Part shown: in pieces, positions 29,160 to 33,820 of the stretch
Numbering within the stretch: position 1 is the stretch's first letter
How the letters are laid out: every line of letters begins with the position of its first letter
Source: CAYVNU01 sp964453265
GTDB lineage: Bacteria; Patescibacteriota; Doudnabacteria; UBA920
DNA: 33,820 nt
Assembly: GCA_964453265.1 (NCBI GenBank)
Contig: CAYVNU010000009.1
Span: 1 to 33,820 of the forward strand
Direction of reading: 5' to 3'
The notes under the pieces: model-generated
Database searches by the model: none
Seen by the model: the letters and a program-made list of their open reading frames with translations, nothing else
Told to the model about the DNA's origin: nothing
Made by a program: the position numbers and the translations under genes

Positions 29160-29247
29160 AAGTAAAAAATTGACAAAATTGACAAAATTATCGCTGCGAG
29201 TGCATCTTTAATCTTGTTAACCTTGTCAATCTTTTAAATCTTATAAG

Positions 29248-31095
29248 TTAATTTAACTTTTCCTGACTATCTTGAATTTCCAAAAGCTGTTTTGGGTCAG
29301 TGGTAATTATTTGGTCTTCCACATAGGAAGCATATATTTTTATAGCCGCGTGATTCAGACCGGCAAAGAAAATACCTTCACCAACTTCGCTTTCAAGCAA
29401 TAAATATTTTTCACCTTCGGTTAAGAAAAAAGTTTCAGCAATAATATTAATAGCTGCCGGAGATTGCTTAAGCAAAAGCTGAATAGATGAGTTTGTTACA
29501 ATCGGCTTGCCGTACGGACTGGACATAAAATCTGCCACGTCCTGGGTAATGGTAGACAATCCTAAATAATATTTTCTTGCGCGCTTGGCTATGCCAAACA
29601 CAAAACGAGCGCTGTCTTCATGCTGCATCATAATCCAAGCTTCGTCTAAAACCAAAATTCTTTTCTTAAGCTCGCTTCTGACAATATTCCATATGTAGCC
29701 CAAAATAACATACATGGCAATTGGCCTTAGCTGTTCTTCCAAATCACGAATTGAAAAAACAACTAATTGATTATTTAACACCACGTTAGTCGGCTGATTA
29801 AACAGCCCGGCAAAAGTTCCTTCTGTAAACTTAGTCAGCCTTTGAACCAAACTTTCCGCACCCACCATGCCGGAAAGAATTTCCGTCAAATCATTCATAG
29901 TCGGGTATTCAAGAGTTTTAAAATCCTGGATTTCCGGCGTAATATCTTTTTTAGCGTAAGTCTGCCATATAGCTTTATCCATTATAGCCTCTTCGGTTGG
30001 ATTTAATTTACCCAGCATTAAGCTAAACAAACCTAATAAATTTATAACGCTGCTGCGAAGTACGTCTGCAGTATCTTCGCCTTCAATAGCTATTGGCAAG
30101 TCAAACGGATTTATTCTGGAATCAGAATTTAAAGATACGTTTAAATATGTCCCGCCAACCGCGTCTGCCAAATGTTTATATTCATTTTCCGGGTCAATAA
30201 TAATAACCTCTGTACCAACCATTAAGCTGCGCAAGACTTCCAGTTTAACCGCATAAGATTTTCCAGCTCCGGATTTTGCAAAAACCACGGAATTAGCATT
30301 TTCCATAGCAAACCTGTCGAATAAAATTAGACTGTTGTTATGCCTATTAATACCGTACAAAATTCCATCGTTAGAAGAAAGGTCCGAAGAAACAAACGGA
30401 AAACAGCTAGACAATGGCCCAGTGTTCATATTGTTTCCCACATCTAACTCGTCTAAGCCCAAAGGCAAAGTTGAATTAAAACCGCTTTGCGTTTGCATAA
30501 GTGCGCGTTTTGTAACAATCAATTTTGCGCCAAGCGCACTCTCTAAAGTTGTAGAATTTTTTTCCAATTCCTTTAAGTCATCCGCATAAATTGTAAAATA
30601 TAAAGCCAAACGAAAATACTTTTCCGTGCCCTGCATAAGCTGGTCTCTAAGCCCCTCAACATCTTTATAAGCCGTTTCTAACATTGGGTCTCTGACCTGG
30701 CCTTTTTCATTGTTTATGGCCATCTGAGAGCCAATTTCACCAACTTTACTTTTAAGTTTCTTTAAAATAGTTTCACTATCTATTGGATAAATGAACATGG
30801 ATAAATCGAGTGCGCCTTCTGCCTGTATTATAAACGACAGCCAATTAGTAGAAAGAAACCGAGGGTATGTTAATACAAAAAAACTTCGGGCAAATTTGCC
30901 GTTTAATTCAAAGTAGGTACTGGAAAATTTTAAAGCCGCCGGAGCAAGTAAATCTTTTAAGGTCGTTAACCCTTCCCTATAAGTCTTGTCTAAATCGCCT
31001 AAACGCTTATTTATATTGCGTTCGGACTCCATTTCTTCAATATGCTTTTTCTTTTCCAATATTTCTTCTTCAGTTTTGTTTCCAAATAGGCTCAT
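29248..31095 (-). CDS. VirB4-like type IV secretion ATPase, C-terminal motor part
   Basis: A 615-residue ATPase of the VirB4/TraC/TrbE family that powers substrate or pilus handling at the membrane. Walker A AKSGAGKS lies at 273-280, a VIIIDPENEYKHLA segment at about 296-310, Walker B LVLDEAW at 481-487, then STITQDVADFMSSPYGKPIV, all typical of the VirB4 motor. Its first 240 residues are the middle of a VirB4 N-terminal region. The missing first part is encoded by the preceding ORF at 31138-31827; together they give about 844 residues, a full VirB4 length. Repeat DNA separates them. Confidence 0.92.
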   Translation of the reverse strand: MSLFGNKTEEEILEKKKHIEEMESERNINKRLGDLDKTYREGLTTLKDLLAPAALKFSSTYFELNGKFARSFFVLTYPRFLSTNWLSFIIQAEGALDLSMFIYPIDSETILKKLKSKVGEIGSQMAINNEKGQVRDPMLETAYKDVEGLRDQLMQGTEKYFRLALYFTIYADDLKELEKNSTTLESALGAKLIVTKRALMQTQSGFNSTLPLGLDELDVGNNMNTGPLSSCFPFVSSDLSSNDGILYGINRHNNSLILFDRFAMENANSVVFAKSGAGKSYAVKLEVLRSLMVGTEVIIIDPENEYKHLADAVGGTYLNVSLNSDSRINPFDLPIAIEGEDTADVLRSSVINLLGLFSLMLGKLNPTEEAIMDKAIWQTYAKKDITPEIQDFKTLEYPTMNDLTEILSGMVGAESLVQRLTKFTEGTFAGLFNQPTNVVLNNQLVVFSIRDLEEQLRPIAMYVILGYIWNIVRSELKKRILVLDEAWIMMQHEDSARFVFGIAKRARKYYLGLSTITQDVADFMSSPYGKPIVTNSSIQLLLKQSPAAINIIAETFFLTEGEKYLLLESEVGEGIFFAGLNHAAIKIYASYVEDQIITTDPKQLLEIQDSQEKLN

Positions 31096-31097
31096 AT

Positions 31098-31115
31098 AGT
31101 AGTAAGTAGACTACT
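31098..31115. repeat. AGTAG...CTACT heptad-like repeat between the VirB4 halves
   Basis: AGTAGTAAGTAG followed by ACTACT is a short piece of the AGTAAGT family and forms a small hairpin. It lies 2 nt upstream of the ATG of the motor half. Confidence 0.6.
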
Positions 31116-31137
31116 GATTAAATACTAAGCGCAAAAT

Positions 31138-31827
31138 TTATTTATTAACTACTATTTTCATTTCTCCGAGTTGAGAGGGGTCAATTACTGGAGCGTTGTC
31201 AAAATTATAAGAATTATAATACAGCTGGATAATTTGTTCCGTATTTAGCCTGGCGCCTTTTACCCCGACACCGGAAAGGTTAGAAATTACCGCGTTAACT
31301 CTGTTATCTATTTGTTCTTTAGCCCTTTCAAAATTTTCAATCCTTTCCGACGCTTCCCTAGCTTTTCCGTTGCCTAAAAGCTTAGAAAAAAATCCGGCGG
31401 CTTTGGGAAAAATATTCGCGCCAAGAGGAATAATTACATAAAAATGCTTATTCATTATACTGGCATTTTCAATAAGCCTGCTAATAAATTCAATATACTC
31501 ATTAGTTTGGACTCTTAAAAGTTCATTAGTCTGTTTTTCAGCCAAACGTTTTAACTTTTCCAAATAGTTACCTATTTCCATTTTTCTGCTTTGCATTAAA
31601 ATCTGAACCGAAAACTCCAAAGAATTCAAAAATCTTTGAAAATTAAAGATAATTGAATCTTGTTCTTCCTGGCTTTTTAAATCAAAGTTGGTGGCGGAAA
31701 CCGCGATTATGGCGCGAATACTGCCGTCTTCCATTACAACGGTATCGTTTTTTATTTCAGAAATTCGCAAAAAACTTTGAGTGGCTTTTCCGATTGGAGG
31801 CTTTTTGTTTCTCATCTCAAAACTCAT
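31138..31827 (-). CDS. TraC/VirB4 N-terminal-domain protein
   Basis: A 229-residue protein without P-loop. FLRISEIKNDTVVMEDGSIR and AIIAVSATNFDLKSQEEQDS match the start of VirB4-type ATPases (the part that contacts the membrane complex), and MNKHFYVIIPLGANIFPKAA matches their next strand-helix unit. It starts 11 nt after prgI and ends 42 nt before the VirB4 motor gene. It is best seen as the N-terminal part of a VirB4 encoded separately, a layout I believe recurs in Patescibacteria as a TraC-like domain protein, but this is from memory. Confidence 0.75.
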   Translation of the reverse strand: MSFEMRNKKPPIGKATQSFLRISEIKNDTVVMEDGSIRAIIAVSATNFDLKSQEEQDSIIFNFQRFLNSLEFSVQILMQSRKMEIGNYLEKLKRLAEKQTNELLRVQTNEYIEFISRLIENASIMNKHFYVIIPLGANIFPKAAGFFSKLLGNGKAREASERIENFERAKEQIDNRVNAVISNLSGVGVKGARLNTEQIIQLYYNSYNFDNAPVIDPSQLGEMKIVVNK

Positions 31828-31838
31828 ATTGGTTTTTT

Positions 31839-32285
31839 CTAAAATTTGTTTTTTAATAATTCTTTTTCCGCTTGTTCCTGTAAAATTAAAGTTTTATTGA
31901 TTTCTCTAAGCCTGGCTTTTGGGTCAATCGCTGCTGTTTGAGCTTGAGGGTTTTCATTAACCACCTTAGCGTCTTTAAGTGCGCTACTGTGAGGCAAATA
32001 ATTAACCTCTTTATGATAGACGTAAATTTTCGCGCTGGTCATGAACTGGGCAATGTTACCAAGGCTAATATAAACCGGTCTGCCATTAAACGGCGCCAAG
32101 GCTACATACAAGGCGGGCAAACCAACAAGTACGCAAAAGACTACCAAAACGGGAATGCTTTTTGTCGCGGAAAATGCTAAAAAAATTATGGCACCTGCGC
32201 CAAAAATTACCCCAAATTGCCTTAAAGTCAAAGGACCGATGATTTTATCTTCAACTTCAGTAAATTGTGGTACGGGAAATTGCAT
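31839..32285 (-). CDS. PrgI family membrane protein (T4SS)
   Basis: A 148-residue protein opening with MQFPVPQFTEVEDKIIGPLT, the PrgI family start, followed by two membrane helices (about 22-42 and 46-66), GRPVYISLGNIAQFM and a helical cytoplasmic tail. PrgI proteins are the VirB3-like partner of VirB4 in Gram-positive-type conjugation systems. It has its own extended -10 promoter, with the ATG 5 nt after the box, so the transcript should be leaderless. It begins the run prgI, virB4 N-part, virB4 motor, transglycosylase protein. Confidence 0.88.
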   Translation of the reverse strand: MQFPVPQFTEVEDKIIGPLTLRQFGVIFGAGAIIFLAFSATKSIPVLVVFCVLVGLPALYVALAPFNGRPVYISLGNIAQFMTSAKIYVYHKEVNYLPHSSALKDAKVVNENPQAQTAAIDPKARLREINKTLILQEQAEKELLKNKF

Positions 32286-32290
32286 AATTT

Positions 32291-32299
32291 ATTATAACA
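32291..32299 (-). promoter_or_regulatory. extended -10 promoter of prgI (leaderless)
   Basis: Minus strand TGTTATAAT is a TGn-extended consensus -10 box ending 5 nt before the prgI ATG. No -35 box at standard spacing and no Shine-Dalgarno sequence are visible. Confidence 0.65.
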
Positions 32300-32321
32300 C
32301 AAATAATTGACCAAGATTAAA

Positions 32322-33377
32322 TTAGGCCTGTATTGCCCTGAGCAAATCTACGGTTGCTTCAAAATCTTTTTGGTTTAAATATTTACCTTTCTCTAAACTT
32401 TCAAAACTACTGCCTAAAGTCAATAGTTGCTTTCCGGTTTCTATATAACTTGCATACAACGGACTTTTTTCCAAATGAAAAATAATTTCGTGGACATTTG
32501 CCCGTCTAACTAAATTTTGTATACTTTTTATTAATAAGCTCACATCTGCTTTGCTTAAATCCTGCGGAGCAAGTTTTTCTAGCTCCTCAATGCTATCTAC
32601 AGTTTTTTTATTTAAACTTACAACTGGTTGATTTTTCGGAAGTTCTTTAGGCTGATGTTCCGCTAGGTTCAAGTCCTGTGGCACATTCGGCTGTACATCT
32701 GCCAAAGACTTTTTAAAATTCTTTTCAACATAACCCGCAATGTTAATTTTGTTAGGCAGACGTTCAAGTCCACTGGTTTTGGTCGCCTTTTCTTCTAAAA
32801 TCTTTTTTGCCAATTGATGTGCTAAAGCACTTTCTGTCTTTGGCAAAGCTGCGGCTTTAATAACCGGTTTTGGCGTCGGCGCAACTGCCGACTTTTGTAT
32901 TTCAACCTGCTTTGGAATTTGAGGGCTGGGCAAAGATAATTCTTTATCAGGCAAGCCGGGCGGCAATTCTTTTTCTTTTAATAAATCTTTTAACTTTTCA
33001 AAGAAGCTCGGCTTTTTATTTGCTCGGCCAAAACCCGGCAACACAGGAGATTTAGACGGCACTTTAGGCATATTTAGTATATGTCCTAAATGCGGAGCTT
33101 GATATTCTTTTGGCTTAGTTTTTACCGGATGATTTTCCAGTTCATGTGTTAAAGGCTTTTTTTCTTCAGCTTGGCGCAGTTTTTCTTTTTCATCTATTAT
33201 AGGTTGTTTTTCCAAAGGCATAACCGGCACATTTGCCAGCAAGATATTTTCCAATTCAACCAACTGCTTGTCATTCATTAATTCTAAAAGACCCAGCCAC
33301 TCTTCCCGCTCCTGGGAATTTAAAATGGTTGACGTATGTATTAACTGCCTAATTTTTTCCGCGTGTTGAAAATTCAT
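32322..33377 (-). CDS. Pro/Lys-rich protein of unknown function, T4SS-linked
   Basis: A 351-residue protein I do not recognise. Residues 1-60 are helical (IRQLIHTSTILNSQEREEWL and following), 60-230 are low-complexity and rich in Pro, Lys, Glu and Leu, and the last 90 residues are again helical (LSKADVSLLIKSIQNLVRRA and following). It has no membrane segment or signal peptide, so a cytoplasmic adaptor or scaffold is plausible. It lies just upstream of prgI in the same direction and downstream of another disordered protein, so both likely belong to the secretion locus. Confidence 0.6.
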   Translation of the reverse strand: MNFQHAEKIRQLIHTSTILNSQEREEWLGLLELMNDKQLVELENILLANVPVMPLEKQPIIDEKEKLRQAEEKKPLTHELENHPVKTKPKEYQAPHLGHILNMPKVPSKSPVLPGFGRANKKPSFFEKLKDLLKEKELPPGLPDKELSLPSPQIPKQVEIQKSAVAPTPKPVIKAAALPKTESALAHQLAKKILEEKATKTSGLERLPNKINIAGYVEKNFKKSLADVQPNVPQDLNLAEHQPKELPKNQPVVSLNKKTVDSIEELEKLAPQDLSKADVSLLIKSIQNLVRRANVHEIIFHLEKSPLYASYIETGKQLLTLGSSFESLEKGKYLNQKDFEATVDLLRAIQA

Positions 33378-33430
33378 TTAAACTACTGCTAAATCTTACG
33401 AATATTAAACTTAATATTTTCGGAACCCCT

Positions 33431-33483
33431 ACTTACTACTTACTACTTACTACTTACTACTTACTACTTACTACTTACTACTT
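33431..33483. repeat. 7-bp tandem repeat array (ACTTACT)7
   Basis: Seven exact ACTTACT units plus a partial unit, the reverse complement of the AGTAAGT array at the window start. On the minus strand the array contains the last codons and the TAG stop of the partial ORF, whose protein ends in SSK. Confidence 0.95.
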
Positions 33484-33820
33484 CCCCTCTTCTTCAATCC
33501 TTCCAATTTCTTTTCAATTTCCGCCTGAGCTAAAGCTTTTTTGTGTTCAATCTCCTTGCGAATATCGTCTAAACCGGCCGTAACAGGCTTTACAGGCGCA
33601 GCGTTTGGCTTTATAGCTACATCCAACTCTTTACCAACGGGTTTAGCCGCCATACCTGCCTGAATATTTTTTGGCAAAACCAACGGCGGCTTTAAACCAG
33701 AAATAATGGGACTTTTTGAAACATCTTCAACTTTTTTAACCAAAGGCTGCGCCAAAGAACTTTTTTCCCCCTTCCCTTGCCCACCCTCCCTCAACTCATC
33801 CGGCATGGTAAATTTTTGAG
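33471..33820 (-). CDS. partial Pro/Lys-rich protein, 5' end outside the window
   Basis: The frame runs open through an ATG at 33806 (MPDELREGGQGKG) to the window edge; QKFT precedes that ATG in frame, so the true start is probably beyond the window. The visible part is low-complexity (Lys, Pro, Ala), ending in a short coiled helix (IRKEIEHKKALAQAEIEKKL). The last residues and the stop come from the heptad array, so the natural end may have been replaced. It is the first visible gene of the secretion-like operon; function unknown. Confidence 0.6.
   Translation of the reverse strand, partial: QKFTMPDELREGGQGKGEKSSLAQPLVKKVEDVSKSPIISGLKPPLVLPKNIQAGMAAKPVGKELDVAIKPNAAPVKPVTAGLDDIRKEIEHKKALAQAEIEKKLEGLKKRGSSK

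Noticed and set aside
33471..33806. Complete 111-aa gene starting at 33806
   Set aside because: The frame is open upstream to the window edge without a stop, so a longer gene starting outside is more likely.

Overview
The window looks like a chromosomal segment of a Patescibacteria (Candidate Phyla Radiation) genome, most likely of the Parcubacteria-like side. The reasons are: AT-rich, densely packed genes; few Shine-Dalgarno sequences and several leaderless starts; standard stop usage (TGA is a stop, so not code 25); a PrgI/VirB4 type IV secretion-like locus; a LemA-HtpX pair; an ECF sigma factor with a DUF5667-type partner; and many GC-rich palindromic and 7-bp tandem repeats. The phylum call is inference from gene content, not from a marker tree.

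Layout. (1) 1-6530, mostly minus strand: secA then gatC, a 54-aa orphan protein with its own consensus promoter, a GC-rich GNAT/phosphoribosyltransferase pair that looks imported, a LOG (SLOG-fold) domain fused to an aspartoacylase-like deacylase, and a YerC/YecD TrpR-like repressor with a large palindrome upstream. (2) 6735-10264, plus strand: lemA, an unknown gene, htpX, then a tight cassette of four small genes made of two [frameshifted small ORF + FVEGGKP-family protein] pairs. (3) 10253-13473: recX and divergent clpC; clpC has a consensus promoter overlapped by a CIRCE-like operator. (4) 13474-19622: comF, three tRNA-Ser genes plus a tRNA remnant, each intact tRNA followed directly by a structured element of about 113-120 nt, a GIY-YIG ORF, a Nudix hydrolase, an MFS transporter, and the ECF sigma/DUF5667 pair. 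(5) 19634-23799: a membrane protein, recG carrying three in-frame palindromic insertions, and convergent radA. (6) 24143-33820, minus strand: a secretion/conjugation-like operon (disordered Pro/Lys-rich proteins, PrgI, a VirB4 split into two ORFs, a 1032-aa membrane protein ending in a lytic transglycosylase domain, a VirB8-like protein, a membrane-anchored beta-propeller).

How the parts work together. secA, clpC, htpX/lemA, recG, radA, recX and gatC are housekeeping genes for export, proteolysis, repair and tRNA charging. The secretion-like locus forms an envelope-spanning machine: PrgI and the transglycosylase protein in or across the membrane, VirB4 as motor. The most striking non-coding signal is a set of repeat families that invade both spacers and reading frames: 7-bp tandem arrays with different units, palindromes inserted in multiples of three into recG, recX and probably the DUF5667 gene, and the element attached to the tRNA-Ser genes. 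All repeat, promoter and alignment statements were read by eye from the sequence; no database search was run.
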